Below are positions 48,309 to 55,926 of a stretch of 64,000 nucleotides of DNA, in pieces. Made by a program: the position numbers and the translations under genes. Numbering within the stretch: position 1 is the stretch's first letter; each line of letters starts with the position of its first letter. This DNA is from Mycolicibacterium celeriflavum. GTDB lineage: Bacteria; Actinomycetota; Actinomycetes; Mycobacteriales; Mycobacteriaceae. The notes beneath the pieces are model-generated. The model did not search any database. It saw nothing but the letters and a program-made list of their open reading frames with translations, and was not told the origin of the DNA. The stretch spans positions 868,001 to 932,000 of the forward strand of contig NZ_AP022591.1 in NCBI RefSeq assembly GCF_010731795.1. Direction: 5' to 3'.

Positions 48309-49423
48309 CACACCCCTGCTGCGGCCGGATCGGGTTGACCGTCAGCGGTGTAACCGAAGTCCGTGGCCGCCGGCTGCGTGCCGGGATAAAACCTGTGCGC
48401 CCACCGCCGCAGCGCGGCGTAGTCGTGCGCCTCCTCCGGCGCCAGATTCGGCTTCTCCAGGTACTTCATGTTCTCCCACGTGAAAAAGTCCTGTTTGATG
48501 ACCTCCTGCTGCAACTGCAGGAACTTCGCGGCTCGGCCCGTCGGCACCTCACCGCTGTCACCCGGTTCGCGGATCGACGCCTGTGTGTAGAAGTAGTCGG
48601 TGTAGTCCTCGTCGACCGGCGTCTGCCCGGTCACTTGCACGGTCGCCACCAGCTCCGAGGGGAAGCGGACCACGCCGAGGCCCAGCGAGTAGTTGTCGTA
48701 GACGATCTTGGCGTCCACCGGCCCGTTCGGCGTCAGCCACGTCTTCGCCCGTCCCCCACCGAAATTCGCGTTCACCGTCGCGTGCAGGTGGTAGCCGGAC
48801 ACCTCGAACGACGCGGTGTTGGCCGGATTGGCGGCCTTGTGCACGTATTGCACGTGGTAAGGGTCCGCCGCGTTCTCGATGATCATCTGAGCGTGCACCT
48901 TGACCCGGTTCACCATGCGGGTGTGTGGATGCAGCGGGTAATACTCGCCGGTCTCGAGTTCCGGCAGCACGGGCGGCTGCCAATACGGCGCGCGGCCGTG
49001 CCGCTCGTGCCACACCAGAATGAAGCCGTACCACTCCGTGCACGGATAGGTCCTGACGCGGACGTTCTGCTTGCAGCCGATCTTGCTGTACGGGATGAGT
49101 GCGTTGGTGCCGTCGCCGCGCCACTGCCATCCGTGCCACGGACAGACGATGTGCTCGCCCTCGACAGTGCCGCCCACACCCATGTTGGCGCCCAGATGCA
49201 GACAGTAGGCGTCGAGCACGTTGACTCGTCCGGATGCGGTGCGGAAGATCACCAACTCTTCGCCGAAGTAATGGGCGCGCTTGACCTGCCCCGGCGCCAG
49301 GTCGGAGGCGAAGCCGACGATGAACCATCCGGTCGGGAAGCGGTAGGTCGACAGGCTGATACCGCTGGGGCCGAATTCGCGTTCGGACGGATCGAGGGTG
49401 GGGTCATCGACCGTTTCCGTCAT
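48308..49423 (-). CDS. Rieske oxygenase, KshA-like
   Basis: A 371-residue Rieske non-heme iron oxygenase resembling 3-ketosteroid 9-alpha-hydroxylase (KshA). The 2Fe-2S ligands are Cys74, His76, Cys94 and His97 (YCLHLGANM, CPWHGWQW). The mononuclear iron site is in IIENAADPYHVQYVHKA with His190 and His195 and the bridging acid Asp187. It heads an operon with the ligase, SnoaL and hotdog genes, and its promoter carries the shared 32-bp block. It likely hydroxylates a polycyclic substrate. ATG at 49423 with GGAG five bases upstream. Confidence 0.92.
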   Translation of the reverse strand: MTETVDDPTLDPSEREFGPSGISLSTYRFPTGWFIVGFASDLAPGQVKRAHYFGEELVIFRTASGRVNVLDAYCLHLGANMGVGGTVEGEHIVCPWHGWQWRGDGTNALIPYSKIGCKQNVRVRTYPCTEWYGFILVWHERHGRAPYWQPPVLPELETGEYYPLHPHTRMVNRVKVHAQMIIENAADPYHVQYVHKAANPANTASFEVSGYHLHATVNANFGGGRAKTWLTPNGPVDAKIVYDNYSLGLGVVRFPSELVATVQVTGQTPVDEDYTDYFYTQASIREPGDSGEVPTGRAAKFLQLQQEVIKQDFFTWENMKYLEKPNLAPEEAHDYAALRRWAHRFYPGTQPAATDFGYTADGQPDPAAAGV

Positions 49424-49472
49424 ACCAACTCCGTCCACGCTCGCAACAGCCCACGTCAGCGGGTCCGCCCGT

Positions 49473-49507
49473 TGCCTATTTTTACTATTTTAGGCATTCT
49501 AGGTCAA
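49473..49507 (-). promoter_or_regulatory. Promoter/operator block A, shared with the P450 promoter at 57386
   Basis: Minus strand from 49507: TTGACC (-35), TAGAATG, CCTAAAATAGTAAAAATAG, with TAAAAA as -10 after a 17-base spacer. Its 32 bases match 57386-57417 at 30 positions. It contains the perfect arms TGCCTA-N12-TAGGCA (49473-49496). It drives the KshA-like operon and may also control the divergent P450 at 49558. Confidence 0.75.
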
Positions 49508-49557
49508 GCAAGCCCAGCGACGATCGCAGGCGGGCAGACGAGGAGCACCGAGGACCC

Positions 49558-50796
49558 ATGCCGATGACAGCTTCGGTCGATCTGTCTGATCCGGCGTTGT
49601 GGCAGAACGGGTTTCCCGACGACCTCTTCGCTGAGCTGCGGCGGGAGCGGCCCGTCTTCCACCACGACGCCACCGACGGGGTGATGGCGACGGTCAAGCG
49701 CGATTTCTGGATGACGACCAGGCTGCGGCACGCGCAGCGCATCCACCGCGACACCGACTCGTTCACCGCGACCGACGGGCCGCTCATTCAGGGTGTCGGC
49801 GTCGTCGGCTCGTTCCCGACGATCATCAACATGGATCCGCCGGATCTGCTGAAGCGGCGACGGGTGATGTCGCACGCCTTCACTCCGAAGGCCATCGGCA
49901 AGCTCGAGGACGGAATCCGCACGCGCGCAGCCGCATTGATCGACGAGCTGCTGGCCGCCGGGGGTGGTGACTGGATCGGCGACGTCGCCGACGTGCTCCC
50001 GATGTCGGTGATCGGCGACATCATCGGCATCCCCGAGGGCGATCGCCCGGAGATCTTCGACACCTTCGACCGGATCTTGAGGGCCAATTCGCCCGGGTCG
50101 ACGATGACTGAACAGGAACAACTCGACCTGTTCGGCCGGATCTTCGCCTATGCGCTCGAACTGACCGCGGACAAGCGTCGCGACCCGGCCGACGACATCT
50201 GGAGCACGCTGGCAACCGCCGTTGTCACCGACGAGAACGGCGAGCGGCTCTCGATCCCCGCCAATGAGCTGGAGATCTTCTTCTTCGTCATCGCGTTCGC
50301 CGGCAGCGACACCACGAAGAACGCGCTGGCGTACGGGCTGCGTGCATTCGTCGACAATCCCGAGCAGATCGACCGGTACAGGACCGACGAATCGGTGCGC
50401 CGGACCGCGGTCGAAGAGGTGCTGCGGTGGGCGACGCCGGTGGCGTTCTGGACCCGCACCACCACAGCCGACGTGCAGATGGACGGTGTCACGATTCCGG
50501 CCGGCGAACGGGTGGTGTCGATGCTGAGATCGGCCAACCGCGACGAGGACGCGTTCGCCGACCCGTTCACCTTCGACATCGGCCGCTCGGAAAACCCCCA
50601 CGTGGCGTTCGGAGGGGGCGGACCGCACCACTGCCTCGGTGCGATGCTCGCCCGCGCCGAGATCCGCGCGGTGCTCGACGAGTTGTTGTGCCGCGCCGAC
50701 GACATTTCGCTCGGCCCGGCCACGGCGACCTACCCGAACCTGACCAACAACATGACGATCTTCGACGCGATGCCGATCTCACTGCGGGCGCGTTGA
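49558..50796 (+). CDS. Cytochrome P450
   Basis: A 412-residue soluble bacterial P450. The heme cysteine is Cys359 in FGGGGPHHCLGAMLAR, the K-helix ExxR is Glu287-Arg290 (EEVLRW) and the I-helix is AGSDTT at 248-253. All catalytic motifs are intact and length is normal. It is divergent from the KshA-like oxygenase, with the shared promoter block in between. Residues 44-110 (VKRDFWMTTRLRHAQ, HAFTPKAIGKLE) place it in the CYP family of steroid/terpenoid-type hydroxylases, but a subfamily cannot be given. No ferredoxin of the 3Fe-4S type is adjacent. Confidence 0.94.
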   Translation: MPMTASVDLSDPALWQNGFPDDLFAELRRERPVFHHDATDGVMATVKRDFWMTTRLRHAQRIHRDTDSFTATDGPLIQGVGVVGSFPTIINMDPPDLLKRRRVMSHAFTPKAIGKLEDGIRTRAAALIDELLAAGGGDWIGDVADVLPMSVIGDIIGIPEGDRPEIFDTFDRILRANSPGSTMTEQEQLDLFGRIFAYALELTADKRRDPADDIWSTLATAVVTDENGERLSIPANELEIFFFVIAFAGSDTTKNALAYGLRAFVDNPEQIDRYRTDESVRRTAVEEVLRWATPVAFWTRTTTADVQMDGVTIPAGERVVSMLRSANRDEDAFADPFTFDIGRSENPHVAFGGGGPHHCLGAMLARAEIRAVLDELLCRADDISLGPATATYPNLTNNMTIFDAMPISLRAR

Positions 50797-50797
50797 A

Positions 50798-53131
50798 TCA
50801 AAGTCCTTTCGGGCGGGTGCCTATCACGCCCTGGGCGGACAGCCGTTGCAGGTCGGCGTGAGTGAGCCCGCAGATCTCGGTCAGCACCTCGGTGTTGTGC
50901 TCGCCGAGCGTCGGCGGTGTGCGTTGCAGCCAGCGGTCAGCGCCTGCAAACCGGGTGAAAGGCGGACAGGGATAGAGGTTCACGCCGGTGCTGCAATGCT
51001 CGAGCGATTCGAAGAATCCGCGGTGCCGCAGTTGCGGGTTCTCGGTCACCAGCGTCGGAGAGATCACCACCGCCGCCGGGATGCCGCCCGCGGCAAGCTG
51101 TTCGACGGCGTCGGGGGCGCCCTGGGTGGCCAGCCAGGCCTCGAGAGCGGTGCCTCCGGTGATATCGGCGATCGCTGCGCGATGTGCGTCGCTGCAGACC
51201 GCGACGGCGACCCACTCGTCCTCCCCCGCGCACCGGTAGACGTCCTGCTGCGCCGAACCGTGGCCCCGGTTGCCGCGGCGCTGCATCAGCTGCCCGTACA
51301 CTTCGAATTCGATTGTCTGCACAGCGGTTACGTTGAGCACTGTCTCGATCATCGGCACCTCGAGAAGCTGGCCGCGGCCCGTGCGTCCGGTGAAGTCCAA
51401 GGCGGCGAGCAACGCGAATGCGGCATGCGCCCCGGCCAGAGGATCGCACGCGCCGCGCGGCGCGACGGGCGGACCGTCGGGCAGTCCGGTCACCCACGCC
51501 AGCCCCGCGATCTGCTCCATCGTCGGGGCGAAGCCCACGCGGTCCCGCCACGGCCCGGTCAGCCCGAACGCCGGCATCCGCATCATGACCAGGCGTGGGT
51601 TGAGATCGAGCAGCACCTGCGCGCCGAGGCCGAACTGCTCCATCACGCGCGGCGAGAAGTTCTCGACCACGGCGTCGGCGTCGCTGATCAGTTGCTTGAC
51701 CAACTGCAGGCCCTCGTCGGACTGCAGGTCGAGGGTGACGGACCGCTTATTGGTGTTCATGGCGTGGAAGACCCACCCGTACTCCCACCAGTCATCGACG
51801 TCGCGGCGCATGCCACCCGAGTAGCGGATGCCGTCGGGGCGCTGAATCGACTCGATCTTGATCACGTCGGCGCCGAACGCCGCCAGCGCGTGGGTTGCCG
51901 CGGGTCCGGCCCAGAACGCGGTGAAGTCGACGATGCGCATGCCGCTGAGCGGCAGACCGGCCGCACGTGGTTCGCCGTGATCCCTTGGCTTCCACAATGT
52001 TTCACCGTCAGCTTCGCCGATTCCCGGTGCCGGGCGAATCGGCGCCGCAGCTGCCTGCGACATCAACCACGGTGGCCGCGGTTGGCGGAAGCCGGCCGGG
52101 TTGTCGATGTACACCCCGCGCTGCACGAAGTGGTCCATGTGCGGGATGGTCGCGCCGTCGCCGATCGGCGCGAGCGGGATCCGGAACAGCTGGCCGAGTT
52201 CGACGATCTCGTCCACGGTGCGCTCGCGCAGCCATGGGCCGATGCGCTCGCGGATCCAGTCCCGGTAGTCCCAGCGGCCGATCTGGAATTGCAGCTGGTC
52301 GATCTCGGTCAGCTCGGGGCATTCCACCATCGCGGCGAAGTCGAGCCACTGCTGGCCGGTGACCATGCTGATCCCGACGTAGCCGTCCTTGGCGGGTTCG
52401 ATCGATGGCACCTCGACCGAGCGCCGGATGGGTGGGACACGCAACAGCGCCGAATGCAGCCACTCGCCGCTCTGCATCAGCGTCACCGCTTCGAGCATCG
52501 ACATGTCGAGGTGGCCGCCGGCGCCGCCGCTGCGCACCCTTCGCCACAGCGCCAGCGCCGCGAACGCCGCCCACGCTCCGCCCATGTACTCCCCCACGTC
52601 GCCACCGATCGAGATCGGCGGCCCGGCCGGATCTCCGCGGAATCCCGTGAGTCCCGAGGCCGCCTGCAGCGTGAACTCCGTCGCAGGGCGTGCAGACCAC
52701 GGTCCGGTCCAGCCGAAATCGGAGATCGTGACGACGACACAGCCCGGTGACTCCTGCAACAGCCTGCCGGGATCGATGTCTCGCCGGCGCGCGGCAGCGC
52801 GGTCCGCGGTCAGCACCAGCACGTCTGCACCCATCTTCAGGTCGTCGGAAAGCTTTGTAACACTGCGCTTTCCGGCGTTCAGGTAACTGAACAGCGGCGA
52901 ATCGGATCCGTCCGGATTCGCGCCGGTTACCGAGACGCGGCGCAGCGGGTCCCCGTCGGGGGGTTCGACCTTGACGACTTCGGCGCCCGCGTCGGTGAGG
53001 AGTTTGCCGCAGTACGCGCCGGCGATCCGGTCGCTGATCTCGACGACCCGAAGACCGTCCAGCGGGGTGGGTGCTGCCTCGCCCACAGACTCCTCCAATT
53101 CCACGGCCGCTGACGCGCGTTTCTTTGCCAT
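50798..53131 (-). CDS. Double-length CaiB/BaiF (class III) CoA-transferase
   Basis: A 777-residue fusion of two class III CoA-transferase domains: about 22-385 (LDGLRVVEISDRIAGAYCGK) and about 395-770 (LSGMRIVDFTAFWAGPAATH). Each keeps an Asp at the catalytic position: Asp178 in IGGDVGEYMGG and Asp563 in RGACDPLAGAHAA. The second domain is the more canonical (NFSPRVMEQFGLG, AFGLTGPWRD). Such enzymes move CoA between carboxylic acids. Class III enzymes normally form interlocked dimers; the fusion may make a pseudo-dimer in one chain. It is divergent from the GntR regulator. Confidence 0.92.
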   Translation of the reverse strand: MAKKRASAAVELEESVGEAAPTPLDGLRVVEISDRIAGAYCGKLLTDAGAEVVKVEPPDGDPLRRVSVTGANPDGSDSPLFSYLNAGKRSVTKLSDDLKMGADVLVLTADRAAARRRDIDPGRLLQESPGCVVVTISDFGWTGPWSARPATEFTLQAASGLTGFRGDPAGPPISIGGDVGEYMGGAWAAFAALALWRRVRSGGAGGHLDMSMLEAVTLMQSGEWLHSALLRVPPIRRSVEVPSIEPAKDGYVGISMVTGQQWLDFAAMVECPELTEIDQLQFQIGRWDYRDWIRERIGPWLRERTVDEIVELGQLFRIPLAPIGDGATIPHMDHFVQRGVYIDNPAGFRQPRPPWLMSQAAAAPIRPAPGIGEADGETLWKPRDHGEPRAAGLPLSGMRIVDFTAFWAGPAATHALAAFGADVIKIESIQRPDGIRYSGGMRRDVDDWWEYGWVFHAMNTNKRSVTLDLQSDEGLQLVKQLISDADAVVENFSPRVMEQFGLGAQVLLDLNPRLVMMRMPAFGLTGPWRDRVGFAPTMEQIAGLAWVTGLPDGPPVAPRGACDPLAGAHAAFALLAALDFTGRTGRGQLLEVPMIETVLNVTAVQTIEFEVYGQLMQRRGNRGHGSAQQDVYRCAGEDEWVAVAVCSDAHRAAIADITGGTALEAWLATQGAPDAVEQLAAGGIPAAVVISPTLVTENPQLRHRGFFESLEHCSTGVNLYPCPPFTRFAGADRWLQRTPPTLGEHNTEVLTEICGLTHADLQRLSAQGVIGTRPKGL

Positions 53132-53148
53132 CTTAGTAACTATTGGCA
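53126..53148. promoter_or_regulatory. Inverted repeat at the CaiB start, GntR gene side
   Basis: TGCCA-N13-TGGCA, with TAGTAACTA inside, overlaps the CaiB start codon (53129-53131). It lies between the CaiB and GntR genes; candidate autoregulatory site of the GntR protein. Confidence 0.4.
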
Positions 53149-53205
53149 GTTGGCGATCCGGTACGCCCCAGGTGACGGGCTTGTCACTGTTAACATTGCC
53201 AAGTC

Positions 53206-54015
53206 ATGACAACACTGGGAATCGGCCCCGAGGCGCGGCGGCGGCTGGGATCGCGCAGAACCGCAGAGATCGTCGCCGACGAGCTTCGCCGCCAGATCAT
53301 CGAGGGTGAACTCACCGACGGTGACCTGTTGCCGCGCCAGGAGATCCTCGTCGAGCAGTTCAACGTGAGCCTGGTGTCGTTGCGAGAAGCATTGCGAATC
53401 CTGGAGACCGAGGGGCTGGTTTCGGTCCGGCGAGGTAACCGCGGCGGTGCCGTCGTACATGCTCCGGCCAAGGCCAGCGCGGCCTACATGCTGGGACTGT
53501 TGTTGCAGAGCGATTACGTGCCGCTCGCCGACCTCGGCACGGCGCTTCAGGAACTCGACCCGATGTGCGCGGCGCTTGCGGCGCGCCATCCTGACCGTGG
53601 AAAGTCGTTGATTCCGAAACTGAAGGAACTCAACGACGCCATGGCCGAGCACATCGAGGACGGCGCACGGTTCACCGAGATCGGTGGTCAGTTCCACGAC
53701 GAGATCGTGCGCGGCTGCGGCAATCACACGATGATCGCAGTGGTTGGCAGCCTCGAAACACTGTGGACCGGTCACCTGAACTGGTGGGCCGAGGAAACCG
53801 CCGCCAAGGGCGAGTACCCCTCGTTGGGCAAGCGCCGCATCGCGTTGAGCGTGCACACCAAAATCACCGATGCCATCCAGGCTGGCGACGCGGAGCGGGC
53901 TCGTAAGCTGGCCGCACGCCACGTCGCCGACACGCAGACCTATCTGCTCGAGGGCGACCCCGAACAGCGGATCGTCGCACTGTCGCCGCAGGCGCTCGCG
54001 CAGCGCCAGCGCTGA
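53206..54015 (+). CDS. GntR-family (FCD) transcriptional regulator
   Basis: A 269-residue regulator of the FadR/FCD type. The winged helix is at about 15-85 (LRRQIIEGELTDGDLLPRQE, then EQFNVSLVSLREALRILETE and GLVSVRRGNRGG). The C-terminal FCD domain has candidate metal-binding residues in GGQFHDEIVRGCGNH and RARKLAARHVADTQTY. It is divergent from the CoA-transferase and 11 bases upstream of an SDR gene. It is a candidate controller of this half of the cluster, with a CoA thioester or pathway acid as effector. Confidence 0.92.
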   Translation: MTTLGIGPEARRRLGSRRTAEIVADELRRQIIEGELTDGDLLPRQEILVEQFNVSLVSLREALRILETEGLVSVRRGNRGGAVVHAPAKASAAYMLGLLLQSDYVPLADLGTALQELDPMCAALAARHPDRGKSLIPKLKELNDAMAEHIEDGARFTEIGGQFHDEIVRGCGNHTMIAVVGSLETLWTGHLNWWAEETAAKGEYPSLGKRRIALSVHTKITDAIQAGDAERARKLAARHVADTQTYLLEGDPEQRIVALSPQALAQRQR

Positions 54016-54025
54016 AAGGTGCGCT

Positions 54026-54739
54026 GTGCGAACGGCACTCATCACCGGCGGTAGCGGCGGTATCGGCAAAGCCTGCGGGCAAGCCTTGGTCGAGCGTGGC
54101 TATGACGTCGTCCTGACGGCCAGACGGGAGGCGCCGTTGCGGGCCGCCGCCGAGGAGATGGGTGCGCGGTACGTCGTCGCCGATGCCAGCCAGCCATCGA
54201 CGTTCGAGCCCGCGGTCGACGCGGCCGGCGACATCGACCTGCTGGTGCACGCGTCCGGAATCCTGGGCGGCACGTACGCCCGCAAGCAGACCTTCGACCA
54301 GTGGCGGGCAACGATTTCGGCCAACCTCGACTCGTGTTTCGTGGTGAGCTCCGCTGTCCTACCTCAGATGAGGGCCGGCTCTAGGCTCGTGTTCATCTCA
54401 TCGTCGGCGGCACACGAGCCGATGCGGGCCCGCACCGCCTACTCGGCGGCGAAGGCAGGGATGAACGCGTTCGCAGGTGCACTCGCCCAAGAGGTCGATC
54501 GCGACGGCATCAACGTGCACATCGTCACACCCGGCCCGGTCGAAACCGAGATGCTGCAGGACGTGCCGTTCGAGATGTATGCGATCCGGGCTGCCGACGT
54601 GGCGAACGCGGTGGCCTGGCTCGATACGCTCGACCCGTCCGTCGACGTGCCCGAGATCCGTCTGAACGCGGTCACCCGTGGGCCATCGGCGCGACCGCCG
54701 GTGGTGCCGCTGGAGGTACAGCGCCGCGCCGTCAAGTGA
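54026..54739 (+). CDS. Short-chain dehydrogenase/reductase (SDR)
   Basis: A 237-residue NAD(P)-dependent SDR. The cofactor motif is LITGGSGGIGKACG at the N-terminus, an NAG-like HASGILGG follows, and the catalytic pair is TAYSAAKAG with Ser in ISSSAAHEP. It probably oxidises or reduces a hydroxyl/keto group of a pathway intermediate. The GTG at 54026 has AAAGG six bases upstream and lies 11 bases after the GntR stop, so the two are co-transcribed. A strong hairpin follows the stop. Confidence 0.9.
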   Translation: MRTALITGGSGGIGKACGQALVERGYDVVLTARREAPLRAAAEEMGARYVVADASQPSTFEPAVDAAGDIDLLVHASGILGGTYARKQTFDQWRATISANLDSCFVVSSAVLPQMRAGSRLVFISSSAAHEPMRARTAYSAAKAGMNAFAGALAQEVDRDGINVHIVTPGPVETEMLQDVPFEMYAIRAADVANAVAWLDTLDPSVDVPEIRLNAVTRGPSARPPVVPLEVQRRAVK

Positions 54740-54786
54740 TTTCGGTGCGCTATCGATCGATGAGCGACCATTTGCGCACCGAAATC
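54738..54786. terminator. Bidirectional terminator hairpin, 13-bp stem
   Basis: Perfect arms GATTTCGGTGCGC (54738-54750) and GCGCACCGAAATC (54774-54786) with a 23-base loop, between the convergent SDR and amidohydrolase stops. No U-tract, as is common in mycobacteria. Confidence 0.65.
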
Positions 54787-54789
54787 GCC

Positions 54790-55926
54790 TCAAAGTTCGC
54801 CGGGCAGCGCCTTGACCGTCGACGGCAGGCCATAGAGCGCGGTCGCGTTGCCGCGCATGATCCGCTCGCGCTGGTCGGCGGGGAACCTCTTGATCGCCCA
54901 GTCCGGTGAGTCGTAACTCCAGTGCGGATAGTCGGTCGAGAACATCAGATTGTCACCGAGATCCATCATCTCCAGGTACTCGCGGTAGACCCGGGTGTTG
55001 ACCTCCTCGAGCGGTTGTGTCGTGAACCGGACATGCTCGCGGACGTAGTCTGACGGTGAGCGTTTGACATGAGGCAGGTCAGCCTTGCGCTGTTCCCAGA
55101 TCCGGTCCATCCGCCACATCACCGGCAGCGCCCAGGTGAATCCGCCCTCGACGAACACCACCCGCAGGTCCGGATGTCGGTCGAACGCACCGTCGAAGAC
55201 CAGGCTCATCAGATGCGACACATACAGCAGCGGCCATGACGCGAAGAAGTCGTGCCAGTGCGCCGGGTTCCCGACCGGATAGATCGGGACCAGCTCGAAC
55301 GGCGTCTGGCCCATCAGGTGGGTGGCGACCGGTAGTCCGTGGCGCGTAGCTGCTGCGTACAGCGGATCGAAATGTGAGGTGCCGAAGGGGATTCCGCGGG
55401 TCTGCGGGGTGATCAGCACCTCGGCCATGTAGGGATGACCGGCCCATCGGTCGATCTCGCGGGCCGCGGCATGCGGATCCTGCGCGGTCACGCTGATGGC
55501 GCCCCGCCACCGCGCATGCCAGTTGTTGTCCGACAGCCACACATCGGCCAGCCAGTCGTTGTGGGCGGCCTTGAGCACGTGTTCGGCCTGCGGCAGCTGC
55601 GCATCACACATCGGCTCCAGCACGGCAATGCTCACCCCGGCGTCCACCAACAACTGCTGGGCGGCGAAATCGGGATCGCTGCCGGCGACGCCGCCGCCGG
55701 GCGGGTTCGCATCGACACGCAACGACATCGTCTTGTACGAGTCCGGAGTGTCGTAGAAGTGGGCGAGCGGTGAGACGGCATTTCCCGTCGGCCACAACTT
55801 GTCCCGCCACTTCGCCGGCGCATAGGTCTTCAGCACGTCGGCGGAGACGGGAAGCGGATGCACGTCGGTGTCGACGATGCTCACCGCGATGTCCTGGGCG
55901 ACGGGCGGCCGCTCGATCGTTGTCAT
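54790..55926 (-). CDS. Amidohydrolase-family (PF04909) hydrolase/decarboxylase, intact metal site
   Basis: A 378-residue TIM-barrel metal enzyme of the amidohydrolase-2 family (ACMSD/gamma-resorcylate decarboxylase type). The N-terminal metal motif is SIVDTDVHP with Asp21 and His23; later ligands are His in GLPVATHLMG and the catalytic Asp332 in STDYPHW. Members cleave C-C bonds or decarboxylate. It overlaps the upstream, partly degenerate paralogue by four bases (55923-55926), so both are made together and may form a heteromer. Confidence 0.92.
   Translation of the reverse strand: MTTIERPPVAQDIAVSIVDTDVHPLPVSADVLKTYAPAKWRDKLWPTGNAVSPLAHFYDTPDSYKTMSLRVDANPPGGGVAGSDPDFAAQQLLVDAGVSIAVLEPMCDAQLPQAEHVLKAAHNDWLADVWLSDNNWHARWRGAISVTAQDPHAAAREIDRWAGHPYMAEVLITPQTRGIPFGTSHFDPLYAAATRHGLPVATHLMGQTPFELVPIYPVGNPAHWHDFFASWPLLYVSHLMSLVFDGAFDRHPDLRVVFVEGGFTWALPVMWRMDRIWEQRKADLPHVKRSPSDYVREHVRFTTQPLEEVNTRVYREYLEMMDLGDNLMFSTDYPHWSYDSPDWAIKRFPADQRERIMRGNATALYGLPSTVKALPGEL

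Noticed and set aside
49476..49507. Block A considered as a KstR box because it contains TAGAAT
   Set aside because: It lacks the AACNNGTT core; only the site at 16625-16640 fits that consensus.
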